Origin: Periplaneta americana
Taxonomy: Eukaryota > Arthropoda > Insecta > Blattodea > Blattidae
Direction of reading: 5' to 3'
Assembly: GCF_040183065.1 (NCBI RefSeq)
Contig: NC_091123.1
Span: forward strand, 113,868,821 to 113,932,820
DNA length: 64,000 nt
Shown here: piece after piece, positions 22,667-34,600 of the stretch
Position numbering within the stretch: position 1 is the first letter of the stretch
Layout: the number at the start of each line of letters is the position of its first letter
Made by a program: the position numbers and the translations under genes
Notes under the pieces: model-generated
Seen by the model: the letters and a program-made list of their open reading frames with translations, nothing else
The model's database searches: none
What the model was told of the DNA's origin: nothing

Positions 22667-25600
22667 CACGCATGCACTCTCACACTTACTCACTGACACT
22701 ACATTATATCATACATTTAGTAAGTAAGGTAGAATTTCACTAATTCCACATAACACAGCATGTACTGCGTCATACACTACTTCACTAGAGCTCGATTTAT
22801 ATATATATATAAATAAAATTTGTTATTGAATATAACAGGCAAAGCCCAGTTTCAATGTTCAAGACTGACAATTGATATAATTTATAAAACATAAACAAGA
22901 GAAAGGGAACATACTCTTATTAAAAACTGAAACAAAATAGAAAAAAGAGAAAGGAAAAAAAATTGAAAATAAGGTGTGAAAGTAGCTTGAAATTAACTGA
23001 CAATATTCTGTAAAATATGATAACTAGAGACGAGAATTCCATGCAAATGCATGTTTTTATAGGAACATTGGACATAGCTCAAACTTAGTACTTATCCATT
23101 TCATTACTTTTCATTTCCAAATATGTGTACTTTTTCCGTGCATATTTGCATGTTTTGGCCTTTTTGGGGATGAAATATCCATAATGCATATTTAAGCAAT
23201 TTTTAGCTTAATCATGCATATAATATACATTATATTCAGTTTAAATGCATGTTTTAATGATTTTGAGTGGACACCTCAGTTTCTCGATTTTTATAACCCC
23301 CATTGTAGTTTCAGGAATCAGGATTGAAGAATAAAAAAAACTAAATAAAAGAAAAAGGTTCATTCAAGTTTGCACCCATAACTTCTTGCGATGTAAAGAG
23401 GTCATTCTCTGCCTACAAAAACATATCAACTGACAAGCGCAGAAACCTCACAGAAACCAATTTAGAGATGTTGTTAGTTGTTAACTGTGCAAAAAAATGT
23501 GAAGTGAAATAAATTTGGAACGAAAATGAAAGTGCATATTTTAATGTATTTTTCGCTTGATCATGCATTTTCGTAGTTTGATAGTGCATGAATGCATGCA
23601 TATATTGGGATTTTATAGTGCATGAAATTCTCGTCTCAAATGATAACCAATTATTCTGTATTTAGAAAAATTCATATTGAAAATATCAACATTCGGATGA
23701 GGATGTAATTTATTGTGTAATTGTAACATTTGGAAAACTGAGGAATTTTTGTGCGATTCAGTATTTGCCCTTGGTATGGAAAATAAATTTTGAAATTTTG
23801 TATTAAGCTTGCTTGCATATAATGTAATGCAATAAAATAAACCAACACAGTCAAACTTATTGTTAATAATTTTATAAAGAAAGTTTAAAGATGGAGAATT
23901 TCGACTAATTTGCAAACTAATAAAATGGAAATGTTGAAGCCTTGTAGCATACTTACTGGCTTTTAAGGAACCCAGAGGTTCATTGCCGCCCTCACATAAG
24001 CCTGCCATTGGTCCCTATCCTGTGCAAGATGAATCCAGTCTCTACCATCATATCCCACCTCCCTCAAATCCATTTTAATATTATCTTCCCATCTATGTCT
24101 TGGCCTCCCCAAAGGTCTTTTTCCCTCCGGCCTCCCAACTAACACTCTATATGCATTTCTGGATTCGCCCATACGTGCTACATGCCCTGCCCATCTCAAA
24201 CGTCTGGATTTTATGTTCCTAATTATGTCAGGTGAAGTATACAATGCGTGCAGCTCTGCATTGTGTAACTTTCTCCATTCTCCTGTATCTTCATCCCTCT
24301 TAGCCCCAAATATTTTCCTAAGAACCTTATTCTTAAACACCCTTAATCTCTGTTCCTCTCTCAAAGTGAGAGTCCAAGTTTCACAACCATACAGAACAAC
24401 CGGTAATATAACTGTTTTATAAATTGAGGACTTCACCCGAATAACGGCGTATACCCTTTTACGCCCGTTTTCCGACAATCAAGGGATTAGATAGTTGAAT
24501 ACGTGTAGTACACTGTAATAAATTTTCGTAAGTCTAGCTTCAATACTTAACACAGGACACAATGTTGCGTGTTTACGTTGAACAAGTGAATGCACCTACT
24601 ACAGTGGCGGTCACATGCTGTTGCAAGCCATACTGTAGTAGGCTAATATTCGATGTTTAGGCCTACTTCTGGTTGTTAGTTGCAGTAGTGAATCATGACC
24701 GAAAATATGGGAAAAAAGGAGCTTGTGAGCAAAACTAAATGGAAAACCGAAGAAAAGAAAATTAATAGAAACATTGGCAAGTCATACACAAACTTGTATA
24801 GGCAAGGAGAGAAGTAATTTACACCTTTAAAAAGATGAGGTATGAAAATGTGTACACATGAAATTTCAAAGGACGATCAACTCTCTATTTTTAAATGCCT
24901 TTGGGACATGAATTCGAAATTAGAACAATATCATTTTATTACTTCTTGCCTTGAAAGAGTGAATCTAAAAACTAAGAAGCTTCAGTCTTTCAAGACGAGG
25001 GATAATGTTTGGAAAGATAGTGTTTTCTGAAGTGGAGGTAAAAAAATTGATGTTGTTAAAACTTTCTATTGAGTCTATTGCAAATTTCAGAGAAACGATG
25101 AACAACAGTTCAGAATAAACTGTTTTCCGGTGGCATCCTCAATGATAAAACGGGTACACACTTAAATCGTCCTCAGACAATCATGATGCAAAATATAAAC
25201 AACTGAAATACACTACATCAGGGGTATTTTCAGCTTGAATCCCATAATCTGCATCATTTGTTTCCTTCACGATTTGGAAGACTGGAATGGAAGTGTCGCA
25301 GCTGAAACTTTTTTGAGTCCAACACAAATGAACCCAATGTCTTTGAAACCCTCCAAGGCGGAGGACTGAAGAGACCTCTTAGAGTTTTTAGATGAAGATG
25401 GCCAAAGTTGACTGAACACAATGCTGAATAAAGTCGGGACATTATCACACAATGGTGAAGATAACTCTAGCAATAATAGTGATGATGTATGAAGAAGAAA
25501 AAGACATAAATATAAGAAAACCATAAACTAAAAATGTAATGCTATTTTGTAGGGCTACTTGTGTAATTATTCAATATTTTTATTTAGTATGTTATGGTAA

Positions 25601-28600
25601 ATGTATATTTTATTTTGTTGAATTTATTTTATTTTACTTTTTAAGACAAAATTATTAATAAAGTACGAGATATTCCCATAAATAATTAATTTTCATGCAA
25701 AGTTAGACACCTAGAACATCAGAATAATTAAAAACAGTACTAAAACATATCGTCGCCGGAAAAAGGGCGCATACAAAGTTCCATATTATATTTATTTACT
25801 AATAGCAGAACATACTATTTGCTGTTATGTTTCAATAATTTTATTTTAAATATCCTCGACACTATTTAACAGCAATGAAAAACTTTTTCGACCCAACTAT
25901 GATCAACCTGACAGCTTACAAACATTGAAATTAGTTTATATCAGAACTACATTTTGCTGTATACGCCCTTATTCGGGTGATGTCCTCAATTCTAACTTTC
26001 AGATTTTTTGACAGCAGACTAGATGACAAACGCTTCTCAACCGAATAATAACAGGCATTTCCCATATTTATTCTGCGTTTAATTTCCTCCCGAGTGTCAT
26101 TTATATTTGTTACTGTTGCTCCAAGATATTTGAATTTTTCCACCTCTTCGAAGGATAAATCTCCAATTTTTATAGTTTCATTTCGTACAATATTCTGGTC
26201 ACGAGACCACACTGATGATCCCCAATAATTTCATCTACATATGGAGTTAATCTTCTCAAAAGGATATTCAACAAAATTTTGTACGTCAACAAAAGTGATA
26301 TTCCTCGAAAGTTACTGCAGTTAGTCTTGTGCATTGTAGCATAACTATCATAAATAGGGTAGTTATTATAAAGTCTATAATATTACCATTTTAGAAATTT
26401 ATTTTGAATTTTTTCTAGTAACAGAATATATTTGTTAGTAACTGGAATTCAGATAACCGCAGAAAACTCTAATTTAGATCAAACAATGGAATCATACAAA
26501 ATTATTATAGTTTTGACTTCAAATTTACAAGAATTTCTCATAACAAAACATAAACGTTTATAGGACAAATTTATAAATATTATTGATATGACTATGAAAT
26601 GTAAAATTACTGCTAAATAATATACCTAAATTTTTCTGTTCATTTTCTACTGGTAAAACATTTGCCTCTATTTTATATGCAATTTTAATTGTATTTTTCA
26701 ATCTAGAAAAGGTCATATGTGTACACTTATTAAAATAACAATTTATTATTACAAATATCTAAGTTTGTAATATCTTTTTGAAATAGCTTACAATGTGATA
26801 TAATTTTGATTTATTTTTACAATTTAATATCATCAGCAAATAATACAATTTTAGAATGTTGTATACAATTCACAATATCATTAACAAACAATAAAAACAA
26901 TAATGGACCGAGATTAGAACTTTGAAGCACACCAGAATTTACTGTAAAAGGCTTAGAAGTATGTCCATGAAAATTCACAACTTGTTCTCTTCCTTTCAAG
27001 TAAGATTTAATTATTGATAGCAATGAGAAAGAAAATCCAAATTGTATCAATTTTAGTACAAGAATATCTTGGTCAACCTTATCAAATGCTTTCTGAAAGC
27101 TGTATAAATAACATCAACTTGCAATTTATTATCTAGTTGAGTTGAAACAAATTGAGTGAAATTTAATAAATTTGTGATAGTTGATCTTCCAATCGTAAAT
27201 CCACGTTGATCATGTGAAATTAATTTTGCTATGTATGTATAAATTTATTTGCACTAAAAGTTAATATTATTACTCGCCATAGTTTATAAATATACAGGCT
27301 ATGCTAAATGTAGAACATGCAAGAGAATGCTAAAATATACAAGGAAATCTTTCTAAACTTATATAAAGTAATGGCATTTACATTGCTTCTTTATGGCTTT
27401 GAATTTTAGAGCATGTCAAAAGAAACCAGCTGAAATGAAATTCCTAAAAGCATAGCAGGCTATATGTTTTAGATAAAAAAAATCCAAAAGAAGAAATTAG
27501 AACATAATTAAGTTTATTCAAACCAATGTGCAGACTAAAAGAATGTAGAGAAAATTGACTGGCTAAGTAGACTAAGGAAATGGTGGGCAGAATAGGTCAG
27601 CTCTTCATGAGATCAGGATGAAAGCTGGATTATGTATATGATATATTGCAGGCTCAGAATGACAAAGTTCTATCTGACATTTTTAGCAAAATTGAGATTT
27701 TTGTTGCACTGAATTCTGCTACTTCACAGCTATCTACCATATAAATTATATGTTGATATCTCAATTGTTGTTCGTGATAAAGTTAGTTTGAAAAGGTTCT
27801 TATCTGCATTGATTTTATTAACAACCAGACTTTTAAAATGCTCTCCTGTAAAATTTACTAAACACTAGATAGAACCTTATCATTCTGAACCCTCAATATG
27901 TGTGTGTGTATGTGTGTATGTATATGCGTGCAGTAATATGTTATAAACAAACTTGTATAAACATCTCTATTTATTCATTATTATTTTGTTTTTCAGAATT
28001 TTTATTTGATAGATCCATATTTGGTTGGCTTCATTGCAACTATATTAGGCCGACGTTTAGTATATTGTGCATTGTCACGTACCGTAATGAGCTGGAGTCC
28101 AGTATCATTATGGCCTATTTTACAACAACTTCTCAGGTAATTTTATTTCACTCATTTTTATCATTACATAATTTGTAAAGAACTTTATACAGGTTATTAT
28201 AATTTTCATTGCAGTATTTATTATAGTGTGTGTCATTTCTCTTTCAATATTTAGAACAGAAACCTTGATATGTGGAATAATATTGTACAGTAAAGGGCTA
28301 TGATTTTTTTTTTAACCATAATTTGTTTGAAGTCTTTACTGCTGTTTCAGTTTTCAGGTTCATTTGTATGACATGCGTAATTTTATCTTATATGAAATTT
28401 TCTTTCTTTTTCACAGACTGATATTGTTGGGTCTTGTATTGGCGTCTCTTGTTTGGTGTGCATATCATATAATGCAGAGCCATCCTATTGTAAATATATT
28501 TTATTTATGCTACCCGTAAGTACTATAATAACTGTTAACTAATTTTCAAATAAACTCTATAATCATGATTGTTACCATACGTAATTACAGAAATTAAACA

Positions 28601-31600
28601 TCTCATTATTTATTTTTTATATTATTACCATTTTTTTTGCGATTCTAAATAATCTGATTTCATGTAATATTGTTTTTATTTAATTTATTTATAAAATACC
28701 ACAATTTATCTGAGATAAATTAAATGCACTAAGAGATATCTAGTGTTGGTGGAAGTAGAGATGCATCAAAATAAGCAGTAAGAGATCTAGGTGTATAAGC
28801 AAATAACATATATCTGGAAATCAAATCATTTTATGTTTTCGTCACATCTGTTCATCTATTTGTCTGTATGAAACAATTTCACTCATTGAGCATATTTAAA
28901 AAAAATTTTGAAGCTTAGGAATTTAGTATAATCATTGATAGAATTCAAATTTTGATAAAATCTTGTCATGAAAAGATTTCAAGTCATGAATTTTTCTTAA
29001 AGTGACTAAATGTTGTAAAAATTGATTTGGATATTTATGTGTCTCAGTGAAACGTACAGCAGAGTCCAGTGCTTATAGCCCAGTTTCTGTCTGATGCTTT
29101 TCCAATTCACTGCAGACTAAAGCAAGAATATGCACTATCACCTTTACTTTTTACAAAAATAAAAACTTGATAACAGGATACAAACAACTCGCGGGAAAAA
29201 AGCAAGCAAAGCATCCACTCTGTGAAAGTAATGCAAAGCAAGACCATAAAGAATGATAAAGAATAATGTTGTCATATGGTGCTGCATTACTGTCAATTGA
29301 GTTGCACTATCAAATATGCCGGTACTATTGATTATTGAAAGTCGAGTCAATATTTCGGGCTTCATTATCACAAAATTCTCTTGAAAATATTCTATACAAG
29401 TGGGATTTTCCTTAAACTGGGTTTCCTTAAAAGTGGGAATTAATTACATTGTTCTTATGGTAATTTGACTAGTACTTAACAGATTATTCTTTAAAAAAAG
29501 TAGAATGCTAAAACAGGGTTTTACTGTATGTTGTTGTTGTTATTGTCATCTAATGGTAGGGTGCTTTTTTATGTGTTTATGTTTGCAATAACAAATTTCT
29601 TGTATAATATGTTCCTTTTTTTCTGCAGAATATCTGTGTACTTCATATTATTTGGTTTAAGTATAAGTCCGTTCTTTGATGTGACATCATTACCTCCACT
29701 TACAAAAGAAGAATGCAAAGGGAGAACAATTACTCGTAAGTTTTAATGCAACTAGGAACTTACTCTGAGATAAAGATGAACGAAATTTTATTTTATATGC
29801 CAGTCCAATGCCAAAACCATGAATGAACTAAATTTCGCATTTTCACCTACTGTACTCCAACCACGAGAAAGTCTCTGTGGAATGAAACGGAGTGGGGTAA
29901 TGCTGTGAATGAATGTTGATTTCATAAGATGTCATAAGGTCACACACGTGGGTACTCGTATCTCTATTGGCTTGCTCTCACAGCACAAACAATAACATTG
30001 TTACACACATATTTATACTACCCTAGTTACAAAATTAGATCACGGTTAATCTCCTGGTCTTTTAATCCCTCCCTATAGGAAATAACATATACAGGAGAGG
30101 GCATGGTTTTTAAACTAACGTTATAATGATAATATTATCTACTTCGCTCCAATAGATGACGCAATAGTAAGCACATTCCTTTCACGGTTGATCTCCTGGT
30201 TGGAGAACAGTAAGTAAACTTTCTGAATCTGTGTGGTGTGTAGATTGTTAAGCCAAAGTAACATAAGTGAAAGTGAATAATCATTCAATTCCGAGTTATT
30301 CATAATTCTTAAAACACTTATGTACTTCCAGATTAAAATGTACAATGTCAAAGCAGAGAATGTGGCACATTCGTGATTTTGGCACTGGGCACCATAACAA
30401 ACTAGTAGGGCAGTATTAACAAATGTGCTACATTCATGATTTGGCATTGGACTTGTAACAGTGGAGCACATTCATAATGTATTTTTACATTTTATTAACA
30501 CTAGCATCAAAATGACAATAGAAGAAAAAGCACTGATTCATTATGAAAAACTTATTAGATTACCAGGAAACAATTGGCATTCATACAGTCCTCTGTGTAG
30601 ATTGAAAACTTAAAAAAGTTTCATATCCATTGTTCAAGAATTAAAACAGAAAATCAATATCCCGAATTTAAAAGAAAACCTACAAATTAAACCAAACCCT
30701 TTAACTCTATTAAATATAGAATATAATCTAAATTTAACAGAAGAAATACTAAAATCAGAAGTAAACACTGAAATACTAAAACAATTGTCTTTAGAGACGA
30801 TTAATATTAGGTACCCTCCACAAAACTGGCTTCATTTATACACTGACGGATCCTTAATCTCCAGAGAACAAGGTGCCGGTGCAGGTGTTACGTGCTGTCT
30901 CTTCTCACTTTATAGATCTCTTGGGTATGGAACAACAAGTTTTGATGGAGAAATCATTGCAATAAGTGAAAGTCTCAGGAATCTTCTATGCCACATCAAT
31001 AAATTTAAAAATGCAGTTATATTGTCAGACTCCAAAGCAGCTATTCTATCAATAGTCTCTAAACACACACCTTCATCTCAAACAGCAGAAATAACTAAAA
31101 TGCTCTCTCAATTAAAATCACTCAACAAAAGAATTGTATTCCAATGGATACCATCCCATTGTGGAATCCTGGGAAACGAGAATGCGGATGCTTTAGCAAA
31201 GAAGGGCAGCACTGCTACTTACAGACCTGTTTATAAATCTACATCTGTGAAAAGATTTATTAAATCTACATACTTAGATTTCAACAAACAAAATTTGATA
31301 ACACAATCCCAAAGGAAAAAATGGAACTCTCTGCATCAAAATCCACAGTTAATTCCCGATTTACCACGAAAATCGTCTGTAGCTGCATTTAGATTGGCAA
31401 CAGGCCATGATTGTTTGGCCAAACACCTGCATAGAATTGGAATATATCAGTCCCCTAACTGCCCATTGTGCAACTCAAACCAAGAAATGGATTCGGAACA
31501 CCTCAAAATCTGTGCTTCAGTGGCTGGCCATGATAATATCTTTGAAAAATATTGGAGTGCAAGAGGTCAAATGACTTTATTGTCAAACGCCTGGCATTAG

Positions 31601-34600
31601 AAAACAACAACAACATTTTATTAACATCAGCAGCAGTGTGTGTATGTGGTGCTATGTTGATCCCTTTATTGTGTTATTAGCATTGTTTCATGTATTTTCA
31701 ACAAATATACCAATATTTTTTACATTTTAGTAAGTTTACAAGTTGCTTGGCTAGTAAGGCCCAAGATGGAGTTAAATAGAGGTGCAAAATGTGTGGTTTA
31801 AACCTTCGTCGTTTTTAAGAAATACAGGCAGATTATTAAAGATTACAGAGTTACTCTATCTTCTTTAAATATGCATGCCGATTATAAGCTTCACATGGAA
31901 AAATAAACTCTGTACGAGAGGCTAAGGATGAAGACAAAGCATTATCTTGTCAAGATTTGAAATATTGTTCTTCAGTTTTGAACTACCATCAGTCTTAAAT
32001 ACACCAAAGGGGCAGGCAGGTCCAATGTTTTACCTCCATAAATCGGCTGTTCATAATCTGAGGATATACAATTTGGATATCAGGATGCAAAGTTTTAGCT
32101 TACATCTGGGTTGAGACTCAACGTAAAAATGAGACAGTAGAAATTTCTTCCCATGTTTATGACTATGTGATATCTCACTCTAACATGACTGCAGTCTTCA
32201 TGATGTTAGACAAAATAACTCTGTCTTCATTGGTATCTTCATTCTTTTCCTGAACTAGACCCTTCTTTACAAACCAAAGATTACAGATTTTTTCAGATGG
32301 ATATATCGAAATTAAATGTGATTCTATATATTCCAAGTTAGAGACGAAATCAAAACATGTTTCAGTTTAGTCCTATAGATGGAAAAAACTAATTTGTACC
32401 ATCCAAAACAAACCTTCACAGTTTCTTGTGAAAACTATACTTCATGAGGCTTTAAGTTATCTTCGTAAGAAAGATTAAAAAAAAAAAAAAAAAAAAAAAA
32501 TCCATGACGAAGTGTTTGTTGGTAGAAGTGTCTAAGAACAGAACCAAGACAAATATTTTTTAGAGATAATTCCAAATCTGATTTCCATCAAGTCAATCTG
32601 AAGAGACCAAGAGGCAGACCAAGTGAGGGTCCACTCCCAAAAGTCTACAGTGCAAATCTGTCCATTGCTGAAGTCAAGTTCCAGGACCTCAAAGCAATGA
32701 GTGAGGATATTGCCCATACTGAGGGAGTACCATGCATGGATCTTACAAGTCATCGAAATACGATAGAAACATTCGTGATGACTTGCTTGAGCCTTAAGCA
32801 GATGAGGACTCTAAGTATGAATAGTGATTGTGTTCTTTCTTATTTCTCAGTATTTTCAATACTATTAGTCTTTTCTTTACATGAATAATATTACCGGTAT
32901 CTTGTTTAATAAAAATTTATCTTTTCTTGAACAAAATAATATTTGTTCCAGTGTATGTACCAATAACAGAATTCTTGAGAAAGTAATCAATCAATCTTCT
33001 TAATGTATCCAGCTGTTTGCTGACAACATAAAGTCCACTATAGTCCACTGAGAAAGTAAGAATGAAGACAAAAATTAATATAAAATTAATTTCATAATAA
33101 TAAATATGTCCCTCATTATCCTTTAAAATACTTTAAAACCATTAATTTCACAATTAGGTTATACAGTCTGCAAACAGAACTTCAAACATTCTTCAATCCT
33201 GACATGAAAGGAAAAAATTAATGTGAACAATTATTTAAAATGTCCTTAAAGTATGAAACAAAGGAGGTAATTTGTATGCCCAAAGCAAAGCAAAGCAAAG
33301 CAAAGCAAAGCAAAGCAAAAAGCAAAGATGATTATAGTTGCTTGATTTCACATTAATGTCTGCTAATCTTAAAAACCAAATTTGAACTTAGAATACAGGA
33401 GCTCTCTTACTCACTTGTTCATTTATATTATTGTATACTGTGTAGTCGGAGATTTGTTATTGCTTTTCAGTGAAATGGCCGACTGTATTGAGTGGTATGT
33501 GATGAAGTGTGAAAAATGGTAACCATATACTTCTGAAGCACAGTTTTTTTTTTAATGTATTATAAAAACCTAAATAGTGAAGAATGTGAATGGATGTAGT
33601 AAAATATATTTTTAAATTTTTTTGTGAAGCTTATTTACACATGCTTTAATATCTGTGGTAGCCACCGGTATAACTCAGTTGGCTAAGGTGCTTGCCTGCT
33701 GATCAAGAGTTGTGCTTGGGCACAGGTTCGATTCCCACTTGAGCTGATTAGTTGCTTGAGTTTTTCTGAGGTTTTCCCCAAAAATAAGGCAAATGTAATG
33801 GCAAATCCTCGCCAAATATCATCTTGCTATCACCAATTCCAGTGATGCTAAATAACCTCATACTTGATACAGCGAGGTTAAATAACCAAGTAAAAAGAAA
33901 AAAAAATATCTGTGGTCATATCACGTGATTAGGATCCGTTGGTATACCAGTAGGCCTTTGTTACTATTGTTTAGTTCCTGTTTCTGTTGTGTGTTGTAGA
34001 TGACTTGTGTTCATGTAACTGATTTATATTTTGATAAATGTTTATGATATTGGTGATTGAGGCAGTGATGAATCATGGTATGTAAATTTCCATCTGGCAT
34101 TTGCCTACGTGACTGAGGGAAACCATGGAAAACTTTAGTCAGATGCAACATTTTAATGTTGCATCTGACTAAAGTTTGGGATGCAACATTTTAACGAGCT
34201 GATTTGAATCCAGAAATAGCAAAAGCAATTGCCCTACAAACAATTAATAGAAAATATCCACAAAAGGACTGGTTGTACATTTACACTGATGGATCTCTCA
34301 TGGATCAAAATGAAGGAGCTGGAACAGGAGCTACTTGCCAATACTTTTCTCTTTATAAAAATGTTGGCAAGTACACAACAAATTTTGATGGCGAAGTTGA
34401 AGCCATTTATACATCGCTTCAAAATGTATTTGTTTGGCTAAACCAGTGCAAAAACATAGTCATCCTGTCTGACTCCAAAGCTGCAATCCAGTCCATCAGC
34501 TCAACTACATCCCCTAAAATGGAAAAAGTAAAAGAAATTCATTGCATGGTAAAACAAATTCAAATGCTAAATAAAAAAAGTGGTCTTCCAATGGATCCCA

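Larger units (their letters stand above)
23952..26333 (-). mobile_element. RTE LINE inserted in the CR1-like LINE, 10-bp TSD
   Basis: Minus strand, flanked by TTGTAGCATA at 23942-23951 and 26334-26343. The outer part carries reverse-transcriptase finger sequence ('ILLRRLTPYVDEIIGD'), then an internal deletion joins to 'EEVEKFKYLGATVTN'. After the TIR element at 24426-25987 it resumes 'YKTVILPVVLYGCETW', 'RLRVFKNKVLRKIFG', 'RLRWAGHVARM' and 'GRPEGKRPLGRPRHRWED'. The palm Asp pair is lost. Its 3' end (CCTTAAAAGCCAGTAAG) is shared by the fragments at 7042, 40737 and about 50690. Confidence 0.88.
22840..27240 (-). mobile_element. CR1-like LINE, split by two insertions
   Basis: Minus strand. The 5' part (27240 down to about 26344) has 'STITNLLNFTQFVSTQLDNK', 'KAFDKVDQDILVLK' in broken frame, 'GPLLFLLFVNDIV' and the palm motif 'LFADDIK'. 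It continues with 'NLGILF' and 'FHSHINNIY' as the CR1 thumb, then 'LLLEKIQNKFLKW'. After an RTE LINE (23952-26333) the same protein resumes as 'YATRLQHFHFISLQISRN' (23941 downward). A hAT MITE (23025-23639) interrupts again before the tail. Joining the flanks restores a continuous CR1-like C-terminus. It is 5'-truncated with several stops. Confidence 0.85.

Noticed and set aside
33284-33328. Regular pentamer repeat considered as telomere-like or CRISPR-like
   Set aside because: Simple (GCAAA)n microsatellite; the insect telomere motif is TTAGG and there are no spacers.
33660-33740. tRNA-like sequence with A and B boxes
   Set aside because: No complete cloverleaf or acceptor stem, and it heads a SINE with target duplications.
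34229-34441. Alternative frames over the RNase H LINE
   Set aside because: Shadow frames; the RNase H motifs lie in the other plus frame.
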